From Akkermansia sp. N21116 (GTDB taxonomy: Bacteria; Verrucomicrobiota; Verrucomicrobiia; Verrucomicrobiales; Akkermansiaceae), in contig NZ_CP139035.1 in the NCBI RefSeq assembly GCF_029854705.2, positions 1,116,001 to 1,180,000 on the forward strand: 64,000 bases of DNA. The letters are read 5' to 3'. Every line of letters begins with the position of its first letter. The stretch's first letter is position 1. This document shows positions 45,966 through 53,395 of the stretch, in pieces. The position numbers and the translations under genes are program-made. Below the pieces are notes generated by a model. The model made no database searches. It was not told where the DNA came from and worked only from the letters and a program-made list of their open reading frames with translations.

Positions 45966-46301
45966 ATGAAAGACAAACCAATCAAACAACCTTGGTCCCG
46001 GAGTGCAAAGATGACGGTGTGGGTGCTGGGTATCGTATTCAGCTTTGTGACGTTTCTTGCATTTGCGTATGTTCCTCCATGCAAAGAATGTATGCGTAGG
46101 GACGCAGAGAGTCATACCACATGGCCGATACCGAATCCAAGTTGCGTGCCCGTGGCGGCGATGCTTGCAGATACTCTAAAAGACCAAAGGACCAAGCATC
46201 CGAAGGATTTTCCTCCTCCTAAGACACAGGATGAGGAGTTTATCAAAGACATCCTGGATGCGGACGATACGGTCGAGTATCTGAAATCTGTGGGATATTA
46301 A
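45966..46301 (+). CDS. small single-TM protein
   Basis: This encodes 111 residues: a basic start (KDKPIKQPWSRSAKMT), one transmembrane helix (about 16-36) and a Cys/Pro-bearing tail (YVPPCKEC, then an acidic end). The N terminus recurs as KNKRPWPRSAKVMVWVL in the decayed gene at 46553, so this is one of a small family. A strong terminator follows at 46307. It may be a separate unit from the ankyrin lipoprotein, 85 bases upstream. Confidence 0.68.
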   Translation: MKDKPIKQPWSRSAKMTVWVLGIVFSFVTFLAFAYVPPCKECMRRDAESHTTWPIPNPSCVPVAAMLADTLKDQRTKHPKDFPPPKTQDEEFIKDILDADDTVEYLKSVGY

Positions 46302-46306
46302 CCATC

Positions 46307-46345
46307 CAACACCCTGGTACAGAGCCTCTGTACCAGGATGTTGCT
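46307..46345 (+). terminator. rho-independent terminator
   Basis: CAACACCCTGGTACAGAG and CTGTACCAGGATGTTG form a long stem with one mismatch and end in CTTTTC, 5 bases after the small TM protein stop. Confidence 0.85.
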
Positions 46346-46348
46346 TTT

Positions 46349-46382
46349 CAGAACAACTCAAAGAAAGGGGACCATTATGAAA
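46349..46382 (+). repeat. duplicated 5' leader (copy 1 of 2)
   Basis: This 34-base block from CAGAACAACTCA to ATGAAA, including the ribosome site GAAAGGGG, recurs at 47127-47160 with three changes. Both copies end in a start codon of a tiny ORF. It looks like a duplicated translation start. Confidence 0.6.
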
Positions 46383-46454
46383 ACAAAGCTCAAAGATATG
46401 TCATTGGCCGGCTCGTTCCGTGTTTTGTTTCTACTCGGTGTTTTGCTTTCCTAG
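46377..46454 (+). CDS. 25-residue signal-peptide-like micro-ORF
   Basis: The frame after the repeated leader encodes a short basic start then a hydrophobic end (SFRVLFLLGVLLS), like a truncated signal peptide, and stops at TAG. It has a good ribosome site. Probably the surviving front of a decayed secreted protein, or a small membrane peptide. The bases to 46552 show no further gene. Confidence 0.35.
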   Translation: MKTKLKDMSLAGSFRVLFLLGVLLS

Positions 46455-46552
46455 GATTGCGCCCATATTCCAATAGCCTGACATCAATACATAGTTGTTC
46501 CTGATTCGGGTCATCAAGGTACGCCTTGAGCTATTAACCCTGAAAGAAAATT

Positions 46553-47079
46553 ATGAAGAATAAACGACCGTGGCCCCGGAGTGCCAAGGTGATGGTATGG
46601 GTACTGTGTATCTTGCTCTCTCTTGCTAGTACATATATTGCACTTGATGCTATGATATGATAGCCGGTTACTTCATGCGTTAAATGAAGAGTCGAAGCCA
46701 GCAGATACTGTCGAAGTATCTGCCGAGAAGGAGCCAGAAGTACCGTACACTACCGGATTCCCGGTAGCGTTCCTATCTCGCATGAGTCCTGAACTTGAGA
46801 AAAAATATTCGTAGACAGGCCTGATGATGAAAGGTTGACGCCACCGTATGCACGTTTTCGACAGCGGCCTAACGATGATCATATGTATATTCTCAGAAAT
46901 GGGAAGCCGGGAGGATTCTTACAGAAAATGGAGCCGACCTTCTGGAGGCATACCTGCAAGGGTATAATGACGCAACGACAAGCTCTTGGCGTTACGGCTT
47001 TCAGCGCATTACAGCAGGGCTCATGTATCAGGAATCACAGATCTTAAAGAGTTCAAATAAACTTCTGTTGGACGGCTAG
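46553..47079 (+). pseudogene. multiply frameshifted small-membrane-protein paralog
   Basis: The start codes KNKRPWPRSAKVMVWVLCIL, a paralog of the single-TM protein at 45966, then hits TGA at 46658. The next frame continues without a start (LLHALNEESKPADTVEVSAE) to TAG at 46812. Adding one A in the A-run at 46800 links it to IFVDRPDDERLTPPYARF in another frame, and a last shift near 46920 leads to ENGADLLEAYLQGYND and a TAG at 47077. The separate pieces are protein-like and in order, so this is one gene broken by at least three frameshifts. It sits inside the cargo zone; function of the intact form is unknown. Confidence 0.6.
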
Positions 47080-47126
47080 ACAGATCCTGATCTCTCTGAT
47101 CCTATGATAGAGATTACAGTATAGTG

Positions 47127-47160
47127 CAGAACAACTCATAGAAAGGAGGCCATTATGAAA
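47127..47160 (+). repeat. duplicated 5' leader (copy 2 of 2)
   Basis: Second copy of the leader at 46349 with 31 of 34 identical bases; here the ribosome site is GAAAGGAGG, stronger than in copy 1. Confidence 0.6.
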
Positions 47161-47271
47161 GGACCAAGTAGTACCGAAAAGGCAGACAGGTGCATAGACG
47201 ACATATGCCACGGCTATCCTTTAGGACCTATTGAGCAAAGATATATTGCGTTGAAGGAATTCAAGTATTAA
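47155..47271 (+). CDS. 38-residue peptide with strong ribosome site
   Basis: Behind GAAAGGAGG the frame encodes 38 residues (start KGPSSTEKADRCIDDICHGY) with two cysteines and a polar make-up, ending at TAA. It overlaps the stop of the convergent gene by four bases. Possibly a real small protein, or the surviving front of a longer one. Confidence 0.4.
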   Translation: MKGPSSTEKADRCIDDICHGYPLGPIEQRYIALKEFKY

Positions 47272-47957
47272 AAATTATGTTTAATTTTCCAATATTTTAT
47301 TTTTTCTGGAATCCTATGCTCTACATACCAATAAGGATGCTTGCATACATACCATAATTTTTCTTTAAATGTTAACCAATCATTTTCACAGTATAATTCT
47401 TCGGATTCTACTTCCTTAGCAGAAACACTTATTGGATTAGAGAGATCATCTAGAATTGGAGATATTTTTTTGAAAAAACTCTTTGCTGTATGAAAATAAC
47501 TTTCCATTTTATGATAATAAAAAATGCTTAATATTTCTGGAGATGAACCCGTATACGTTACATCATCTTTATAATGAACGAATTTATTTCTAATTTTAAA
47601 TAAACAAATTATTTTTTCTTTTAGATCATCTTCTATTTTTTCTGTTAAGAAGTCATTTACAATATTTATCTTATTGTAATAGTGCTTGTTCAAATTTTTA
47701 TTAGATGATTTCCCTAAACGAATTAAGCAAAGATTTAATGCCGATTCAATGGATAATGCTAAAAGGATGACTGATAATGTTGCCGCCTTAATCCCTATAA
47801 ATAGTGATGGCAATTGTTCTTCATGAGTGAAATCTAAACCATCATCATCTAAATCGTGAATAGCCTTTGATTCTAATAATTTTAAATATAGTTCATATTG
47901 TTTTATTGCTTCACGATAGAATAGAACTTCACTATTGATTCTGAATGCAAAAGCCAT
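47268..47957 (-). CDS. AT-rich protein with HEPN-like RNKFVH motif
   Basis: This encodes 229 residues, all-alpha in appearance and unusually AT-rich compared with everything nearby (codons end mostly in A/T). Residues near 120-126 read KIRNKFVHYKD, matching the R(x4-6)H core of HEPN domains, many of which are RNases in toxin-antitoxin and abortive-infection systems. No antitoxin-like partner is adjacent on the same strand. It starts at ATG 47957 with a hydrophilic N terminus. The HEPN call rests on the one motif and overall helicity. Confidence 0.62.
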   Translation of the reverse strand: MAFAFRINSEVLFYREAIKQYELYLKLLESKAIHDLDDDGLDFTHEEQLPSLFIGIKAATLSVILLALSIESALNLCLIRLGKSSNKNLNKHYYNKINIVNDFLTEKIEDDLKEKIICLFKIRNKFVHYKDDVTYTGSSPEILSIFYYHKMESYFHTAKSFFKKISPILDDLSNPISVSAKEVESEELYCENDWLTFKEKLWYVCKHPYWYVEHRIPEKIKYWKIKHNF

Positions 47958-48162
47958 AACTTCTCCTTTATAATCATTTGATACAAAATGTCAATGTAGA
48001 AAAGAAATGCGCTCCTATTTATACTCCTAATTCCCCAAAATTTTCCATGTCTCTGCAAACAAAGAACCTCAATATACTCATGACAAATATATCGACGAAG
48101 GAAAATGATATTACAGAGCGAGAGATTAGAAACATTCTCATCTGAAATAACACCTCCCCTAC

Positions 48163-48246
48163 CGTCATATATACCAGACACAGGGATTTACCTGCCTGTC
48201 ATCCTTCACAAAGCCGTCATGGTCCCATACCGGGCATGGCGGCTTT
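48163..48246 (+). promoter_or_regulatory. leader with hairpin before backbone gene
   Basis: CGTCATATAT (48163-48172) is followed 37 bases on by a stem-loop: AAAGCCGTCATG (48210-48221) with CATGGCGGCTTT (48235-48246), one mismatch. The same layout precedes the DUF932 gene at 60843-60918. Likely a promoter plus a 5' hairpin that controls the element's backbone genes. Nothing else is visible in 47958-48283. Confidence 0.45.
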
Positions 48247-48283
48247 ACTGCATCCACCCATCAACAACGAAAGAACCACCACC

Positions 48284-48865
48284 ATGGCTATCAAACTCAT
48301 CGCCAACTATAGCAAACGCCTCGGACTGCCGGGGTATTCGTCCCACCAGTTCGAGGTATCCATCGAAACCGAAATCAGCAACACATCAGAGTTGCCATTC
48401 GAGACAGAACGGCTCTATGGTTCCCTTCAGGCCGCCGTCGATGCCCAGATCCAACAGGTAGGATTTGTTCCTGACGAACATTACGGCTCACAGGTCACGC
48501 AAAGGCCTGCCCTTGGGGCTTCCTGCTCACAGATGATATCCACATCATCCGTGAGGCAAACACCTCCTGCAAGCGTTCCTGAGAGCTCTATTGCAACTGT
48601 TCCTGCATGGAAGTGCTCGGAGAAGCAACAGTCTCTCATCCTGGAACTGGCCGGAAAATCCGGGCTGGATGATTCTGCCCTGAACGAACTGGCTACCCGG
48701 AGATTCAACAAGTCCGTTGCCATGCTCAACCGCATGGAAGCTTCCGGGCTGATCGATGAACTGATGAACCGCTCCGGTTCTTCATCCAAACGTTCGGCAT
48801 CAGGCAGGAACAACTACACCCGCCGTCCCGCTACGGCCTATGCCGGTAACTCCAACCCGTACTGA
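48284..48865 (+). CDS. mobile-element protein of unknown function
   Basis: This encodes 193 residues from the ATG at 48284. The first 60 residues (IKLIANYSKRLGLPGYSSHQ onward) resemble a small plasmid/ICE-type domain with a beta-rich start; the middle is variable, and the C-terminal part (ALNELATRRFNKSVAMLNRM) is helical, followed by a basic Ser/Arg/Gly tail. It is GC-rich like the other backbone genes and precedes the nuclease gene by 2 bases, so they are an operon. No firm family. Confidence 0.72.
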   Translation: MAIKLIANYSKRLGLPGYSSHQFEVSIETEISNTSELPFETERLYGSLQAAVDAQIQQVGFVPDEHYGSQVTQRPALGASCSQMISTSSVRQTPPASVPESSIATVPAWKCSEKQQSLILELAGKSGLDDSALNELATRRFNKSVAMLNRMEASGLIDELMNRSGSSSKRSASGRNNYTRRPATAYAGNSNPY

Positions 48866-48867
48866 CC

Positions 48868-49737
48868 ATGATCGCTCCCGTACCCCGCTCCATACGTTCA
48901 TCCTCCCTGCACCCGGCTATCGCATTGGTGAAGAAGGTTCCTTCGGAGGCTTCTTCTCCCTCTGCCGTACGCCCGGACTACCTGTCTCCCTCCTCGGTCA
49001 AATCGTATCTGTCGTGTTCCCTGCGCTTCTTTTTCGAGAGGGTAGTGCAGATACGGAAACCGACGACGGTCGCTCTACATGTCGGCAAGGCTATCCATAC
49101 CACACTCCAGTCCTTCAACCTCGCCCGATGGCGGGGAGAGGACAGTAGTGAGACGGCCATGGAAGAAGCCTTCTCCGCCCACTTTCTGGAGCTGGAGAAG
49201 ACGGAAGGCCCGGTGAACTACGCCGACGAAGAAACGAGACAGAAGGTACGTTCCTGCGCCTGGAACACGGTCAAGGCCTACATGACCTCCGGCGAGGTTG
49301 CTTCACAGATGCCCCTGGGAGTGGAAGTCGGTTTATCGGCTACCATCCCCGGCTTGTCGGTTCCCGTGCGAGGCGTCATCGATCTCGTCCAGCACGATCT
49401 GACGGCAGTGGACTACAAATCCACTTCCGCCAAACCTGACAACGGGCATGCCGCCTTTGATCACGAGCTTCAACTGGTCACCTACCAGATGATGATCGAA
49501 GAAGCCACGGGAGACACGCCTCCGTCGCTGGATCTGATCTACCTGGTCAAGACGAAGACCCCTCAGGTGATCCGGGTCAAGACTCCCCCAGCTGACGAAC
49601 AGCGCAAGCGGCGCATCGCCGACCTGTACAGGATCGCCTACGAAGGCATCACCACCGAGCGTTTCTATCCCCAGCCTGGGATGCAATGTTCCTGGTGTCA
49701 GTACAGAAAGGAATGTTCCGGGTGGTGTAAGAAGTGA
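48868..49737 (+). CDS. RecB/Cas4-like PD-(D/E)XK nuclease with Fe-S cluster
   Basis: This encodes 289 residues. Motifs: SVKSYLSCSLRFFFE near the N terminus with Cys50, HVGKAIH (His77), Glu153, GVID with Asp172, DYK with Asp182 and Lys184, and the QLVTYQ helix. The C-terminal CSWCQYRKECSGWC gives Cys274, 277 and 283, so with Cys50 a 4Fe-4S cluster as in Cas4 and AddB. It should be a single-strand exonuclease or end-processing nuclease. There is no CRISPR array or cas gene here, so the role is likely element recombination or defence. A second, truncated copy is at 58127. Confidence 0.9.
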   Translation: MIAPVPRSIRSSSLHPAIALVKKVPSEASSPSAVRPDYLSPSSVKSYLSCSLRFFFERVVQIRKPTTVALHVGKAIHTTLQSFNLARWRGEDSSETAMEEAFSAHFLELEKTEGPVNYADEETRQKVRSCAWNTVKAYMTSGEVASQMPLGVEVGLSATIPGLSVPVRGVIDLVQHDLTAVDYKSTSAKPDNGHAAFDHELQLVTYQMMIEEATGDTPPSLDLIYLVKTKTPQVIRVKTPPADEQRKRRIADLYRIAYEGITTERFYPQPGMQCSWCQYRKECSGWCKK

Positions 49738-49785
49738 GAGGAAGTGGTTATTCAGAAGCCTGCCGTTAGGATGGCTTCTTTTTAA
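49391..49785 (+). repeat. direct repeat (copy 1): 3' half of nuclease gene plus terminator
   Basis: From CAGCACGATCTGACGG to the terminator this block recurs at 58177-58570, close to 88% identical by eye. The two copies bracket cargo with a lower GC content. They mark either a tandem duplication or an insertion between homologous copies. Confidence 0.85.
49754..49784 (+). terminator. rho-independent terminator after nuclease gene
   Basis: AGAAGCC and GGCTTCT form the stem around TGCCGTTAGGAT, followed by TTTTTAA. The same terminator follows the truncated copy at 58541. Confidence 0.75.
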
Positions 49786-50132
49786 CTCTTGTTTATTCGA
49801 AAAAATGAATCGGATACCTGAATAAATTCAGTCTCGGGCTTTCGACCTACCCGATGTTTCATATTGGCTGCAAAACTTAGACAGTCATCCATCAGGATAA
49901 TCTGAAGCAGTAATTTCGCATGCTGTCCATATTTCAGACTCTTCCCAAAGCATGTTTCGTTGCGATAGTATATCATACTTGTGGGACAACTGAACCAGTT
50001 GAAGGATTTATTCAAACATGTTGACCACTGTTCATTCATTCTGAAACCAGCCAGGATTTGATTCAAGTGGAATACTCTACGGGTGGGCAAATACCGCCTT
50101 TGCATAAAAGATGAAAAGCAGCTATCAAGCAT
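49782..50132 (-). CDS. possible small AT-rich protein
   Basis: The frame encodes 116 residues. The second half (NEQWSTCLNKSFNWFSCPTS onward, then KYGQHAKLLLQIILMDDCLS) has protein-like make-up with several cysteines, but no signal peptide, motif or clear ribosome site. It sits in the AT-rich gap after the nuclease terminator and may be a decaying gene. Confidence 0.3.
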   Translation of the reverse strand: MLDSCFSSFMQRRYLPTRRVFHLNQILAGFRMNEQWSTCLNKSFNWFSCPTSMIYYRNETCFGKSLKYGQHAKLLLQIILMDDCLSFAANMKHRVGRKPETEFIQVSDSFFRINKS

Positions 50133-50539
50133 CTAACTCCAATTTATGTGATTTACAATCAACTCTCAACATGGCATAGATCGGGTCAAGGTTGTGGCAG
50201 GATTTGGTAAGCAACCCACGGATTTTTTGCTATATTTGTTAGATATACAAGTGTTTGATTTAGAACTAATATTTTTAATATTATTGCAATTATCCAGATT
50301 TTCCCTCATACTTCGGATGTACTCGAGAGACCGGGAGTGGCGCAACCTCTCCAAGTGTTATAGAAAGGAGTTAAGGCGGATAAAGCTGTAATCATATCAA
50401 ATCGTTTATATAAACTGGTCGGATGATTAATATTGATCCGGTTGTTCGATGAATGAGTTTAACAGACTTTGTCATTTCCTGCATGGTTGTGCCGAGTCAA
50501 TCAACCAGACAGGAATATTTATGAGTGTAACGCAGATAA
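50133..50539. other. AT-rich gap without a supported gene
   Basis: About 400 bases with one short plus-strand frame (50194-50391) that is hydrophobic at first and then basic but lacks a ribosome site. I see no tRNA or terminator here. It probably holds the promoter of the GNAT-IbrA-IbrB operon. Confidence 0.35.
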
Positions 50540-50950
50540 ATGATTATGGACATAATACGATTGAATGGAAAAGATAAACTTCTGTATGATCTTGTTGCAC
50601 CTCTGGCCATGAACCCTGCCGTTATCAGACAGAATAATGGTTATCCGTTTAAAACATCCCAGCAACATGTATGGTATATAGCGGTAAGTGATGATTCCGT
50701 CGTTGGCTTTATGCCGTTAAAAAAGGGTTCTGCCGGCATGCTTATTGATAATTATTACATAAGAGGCGACGATAGTAATATAATCACCGGGTTGGTGGAA
50801 AAAACAGTATGCGACTTTGGTTCTTCGGGGACTTTGGCGGCAATGGTATTCAAGCGGCATGTGGAAATTTTTCGCAATCTCTATTTTCTGTCCGTTGTCG
50901 AATTGAAGAATTACGACAAGATGGAATATCGCAGGTTATTGAAAGCGTAA
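50540..50950 (+). CDS. GNAT-like protein of IbrA/IbrB module
   Basis: This encodes 136 residues. The centre (WYIAVSDDSVVGFMPLKKGS) and the later IITGLVEKTVCDFGSSGTLA look like strands 2-4 and the acetyl-CoA helix of a small GNAT fold, with a late NLYFLSVVELKNYDKMEY matching the last strands. An in-frame ATG lies at 50546. Its stop overlaps the IbrA start by one base (TAATG), so the two are translationally coupled. Acetyltransferase call is from pattern only. Confidence 0.68.
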   Translation: MIMDIIRLNGKDKLLYDLVAPLAMNPAVIRQNNGYPFKTSQQHVWYIAVSDDSVVGFMPLKKGSAGMLIDNYYIRGDDSNIITGLVEKTVCDFGSSGTLAAMVFKRHVEIFRNLYFLSVVELKNYDKMEYRRLLKA

Positions 50951-52254
50951 TGACCCGGCAACCGAATGTTTATGAAGCAGTCCAAGGCAGGTTGAAAGTA
51001 ATCTTCGACCATTTCGATTATGTGTATGTTTCTTTTTCCGGAGGCAAGGATAGTGGTTTGTTGCTGAATCTTTGCATTGATTATATTCGCCGCAATGTAC
51101 CGGGACGAAAACTTGGCGTCTTTCATATGGATTATGAGGTACAGTATCGTCAAACGACGGATTATGTGCTCAGGACCTTGGAAAAAAACAGAGATATCCT
51201 TGATGTCTATCATTGCTGCGTGCCGTTCAAGGTTTCTACTTGCACATCCATGTTCCAGACGTATTGGAGGCCGTGGGAGAAAAACAAACAGCCTCTTTGG
51301 GTTCGCAACATGCCGGAGGGTTGCATGAAAGCGGATGATTTCGATTTTTTTTCGGATGATTTGTGGGACTATGATTTTCAGTATCTTTTTGCTCCGTGGC
51401 TGAAGAGCCGGAAAAAATGTCATCGAGTATGTGCCCTGATAGGCATACGCACACAGGAGAGTTTCAACCGCTGGAGAGCCATACATAGCAGCAAGAATTA
51501 CAGGCGCTTCCAGGACCATAAATGGACTCACAAACTGGGTTGCAACATATATAACGCCTATCCTCTTTATGACTGGAAAACTTCTGATGTATGGATAGCC
51601 AATGGCAGATTCCGCTGGGACTATAATCGGTTGTACGATCTCTATTATCAGGCGGGAGTTCCTCTCCATCGGCAAAGGGTAGCAAGCCCGTTTATCTCGC
51701 AAGCCATCTCCGCCCTCTCCCTTTACCGTGCCATTGACCCGGATATGTGGGGGAAAATGATTGGCCGGGTCAACGGCGTGAATTTTGCAGGCATTTACGG
51801 AAAAACCAAGGCAATGGGGTGGAAATCCATCACTTGCCCCGAAGGGTTCTCCTGGAAGCAGTATATGTATTTCCTTCTTGATACGCTTCCTGAAAAAGTA
51901 CGTGGTAATTATCTGAGGAAGCTGGAAGTCAGCATGCGTTTTTGGAAAAAACGTGGCGGATGTCTGAGCCGGACAACGATTAGAAAGCTAAAAGATGCCG
52001 GAGTAAAATTCACGGTGGGGCGTTCAACTGCCTACCATACGGATAAGAAACCCGTCAGAATGGAGTACCTTGACGACATTGATATTGCAGAGTTCAAAGA
52101 AATTCCTACGTACAAACGAATGTGCATTTGCATCATCAAGAATGACCACGTGTGCAAGTATATGGGTTTTTCTCCGACCAAGGAAGAAAAAGACAGGAGA
52201 GAGAAAATCATGGAAAAGTACAAATCCCTGGAAAAATGGAAAAAGCGTTTGTAA
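50950..52254 (+). CDS. ibrA: IbrA-like PAPS-reductase-family protein (DUF3440)
   Basis: This encodes 434 residues. The PP-loop SGGKDS (residues 30-35) in YVSFSGGKDSGLLLNL marks an ATP-pyrophosphatase of the PAPS reductase/adenylation fold. The rest matches the IbrA group: FHMDYEVQYRQTTDYV, the GIRTQESFNRW segment, and the WKTSDVWIAN motif. IbrA with IbrB controls expression of eib genes in E. coli prophage and the pair is often found on phages and islands. The 3' end overlaps the ibrB-like gene by 19 bases. The likely chemistry is nucleotide-dependent transfer or modification, not proven. Confidence 0.88.
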   Translation: MTRQPNVYEAVQGRLKVIFDHFDYVYVSFSGGKDSGLLLNLCIDYIRRNVPGRKLGVFHMDYEVQYRQTTDYVLRTLEKNRDILDVYHCCVPFKVSTCTSMFQTYWRPWEKNKQPLWVRNMPEGCMKADDFDFFSDDLWDYDFQYLFAPWLKSRKKCHRVCALIGIRTQESFNRWRAIHSSKNYRRFQDHKWTHKLGCNIYNAYPLYDWKTSDVWIANGRFRWDYNRLYDLYYQAGVPLHRQRVASPFISQAISALSLYRAIDPDMWGKMIGRVNGVNFAGIYGKTKAMGWKSITCPEGFSWKQYMYFLLDTLPEKVRGNYLRKLEVSMRFWKKRGGCLSRTTIRKLKDAGVKFTVGRSTAYHTDKKPVRMEYLDDIDIAEFKEIPTYKRMCICIIKNDHVCKYMGFSPTKEEKDRREKIMEKYKSLEKWKKRL

Positions 52255-52763
52255 GCCCTGTTTATCAAGTTATTGCCGTTCCGGTAGAAAAGGTTGTGGC
52301 GAATACCTACAATCCCAATATCGTGGCACCGCCTGAAATGAAACTATTGGAACTCTCGATATGGGAGGACGGCTACACCATGCCCTGCGTATGCTATTAC
52401 CTGAAAGACCGGGATCAGTATGAACTGGTGGACGGATATCATCGTTATCTGGTCATGAAAACCTCGGAGAGAATCTACCGGCGAGAAAAAGGGCTGCTTC
52501 CCGTTTCCGTCATTAATAAGGACATTTCCGAACGTATGGCTTCTACGATACGCCATAACAGAGCTCGAGGTACTCATTCCGTAGAATTGATGAGCCATAT
52601 TGTTTCCGAACTTGCCAAGGCAGGGATGTCCGATGCGTGGATCATGAATCATATAGGGATGGACAAGGATGAATTGTTGCGCCTGAAACAGGTTTCCGGA
52701 CTGGCAGAATTATTTGCCGATAAGGAATTCAGCAAATCGGAAACCTGGATGGAAGATTATTGA
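52236..52763 (+). CDS. ibrB: IbrB-like ParB-domain protein
   Basis: This encodes 175 residues from the ATG at 52236. The N-terminal ParB/Srx-like nuclease fold shows VPVEKVVANTYNPNIV, the core YELVDGYHRYLV and STIRHNRARGTHS, which in ParB would be the CTP/NTP-binding region. A C-terminal helix-turn-helix-like stretch (DAWIMNHIGMDKDELLRLKQ) follows. IbrB partners IbrA. It overlaps the ibrA end by 19 bases, a strong sign of co-translation. Confidence 0.87.
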   Translation: MEKAFVSPVYQVIAVPVEKVVANTYNPNIVAPPEMKLLELSIWEDGYTMPCVCYYLKDRDQYELVDGYHRYLVMKTSERIYRREKGLLPVSVINKDISERMASTIRHNRARGTHSVELMSHIVSELAKAGMSDAWIMNHIGMDKDELLRLKQVSGLAELFADKEFSKSETWMEDY

Positions 52764-52961
52764 TCTATTTCCAGAATGGAGAAATCTTTCTGAAATCGTC
52801 CATTCCAAACCGGTGTCGCACAATATTGTACAGTTAATCTTCTTACCGAATGATTAAAAATCTATTTGCTTTTCAAGATCAACTAATTAGCAACTTGTTA
52901 TTCTTTTGACAGAATATCTTTTACCAGATAAAATATTTGATTATATCGCAGACATAAATCA

Positions 52962-52993
52962 ACAGTCGTACATGGTAATGTACGACTGTTGAA
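52962..52993 (-). terminator. 14-base perfect hairpin after secreted-protein operon
   Basis: CAACAGTCGTACAT and ATGTACGACTGTTG are exact complements around GGTA. It lies 29 bases past the last stop of the minus-strand operon. The T-run is weak, so it may be a terminator or a regulatory hairpin. The gap 52764-53021 holds nothing else I can name. Confidence 0.6.
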
Positions 52994-53021
52994 ATCCTCC
53001 ATAAGAATGATATGAGGTCAA

Positions 53022-53384
53022 TTAATCCACAGAGGAACCCTGAATATTAGTTGAGGCTTCTTTACAGGTTAATGTTCCTTGATTGTTAATGATAGATTCA
53101 GGATCCAATTTTGTAACATCAGTTTTGACTGTATATGATTGACCTCCAGCATTTGCCGATCCGGAAAACGGAGTTCCAGAAAGCGACCAATCATGTGCTT
53201 TCGCTGGCTCTTCGGGGGTTATTTGCCCATTTTTACCCGTTATAAAAGCAGGGACATAGGAGAAGATTTTACCTTTTGGTCCAACAGATATTGCTCCACC
53301 TCCTGATGCTCCTGGGGCTATCGTTCCAGCATAGGATGTTGAACAAGTTATCAGAATGGCAAGTATATAGGCATATTTTTTCAT
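53022..53384 (-). CDS. small secreted Gly/Ser-rich protein
   Basis: This encodes 120 residues. Residues 1-19 form a clean signal peptide (KKYAYILAILITCSTSYA). The mature part has APGASGGGAISVGPKGKI and a Gly/Ser/Thr/Asn-rich rest with one Cys near the end (LTCKEAS). It looks like a small surface or matrix protein. It is the last gene of the operon behind the beta-propeller gene, 11 bases away. Not recognised. Confidence 0.68.
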   Translation of the reverse strand: MKKYAYILAILITCSTSYAGTIAPGASGGGAISVGPKGKIFSYVPAFITGKNGQITPEEPAKAHDWSLSGTPFSGSANAGGQSYTVKTDVTKLDPESIINNQGTLTCKEASTNIQGSSVD

Positions 53385-53395
53385 TGTGTATAATA

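Noticed and set aside
48868-49737. Cas4 nuclease as part of a CRISPR-Cas system
   Set aside because: The motifs fit Cas4-like enzymes, but there are no repeat-spacer arrays and no other cas genes in the window.
50194-50391. 65-codon frame in the gap before the GNAT gene
   Set aside because: No ribosome site, abrupt change from hydrophobic to basic, and no homology pattern seen; left as part of the gap.
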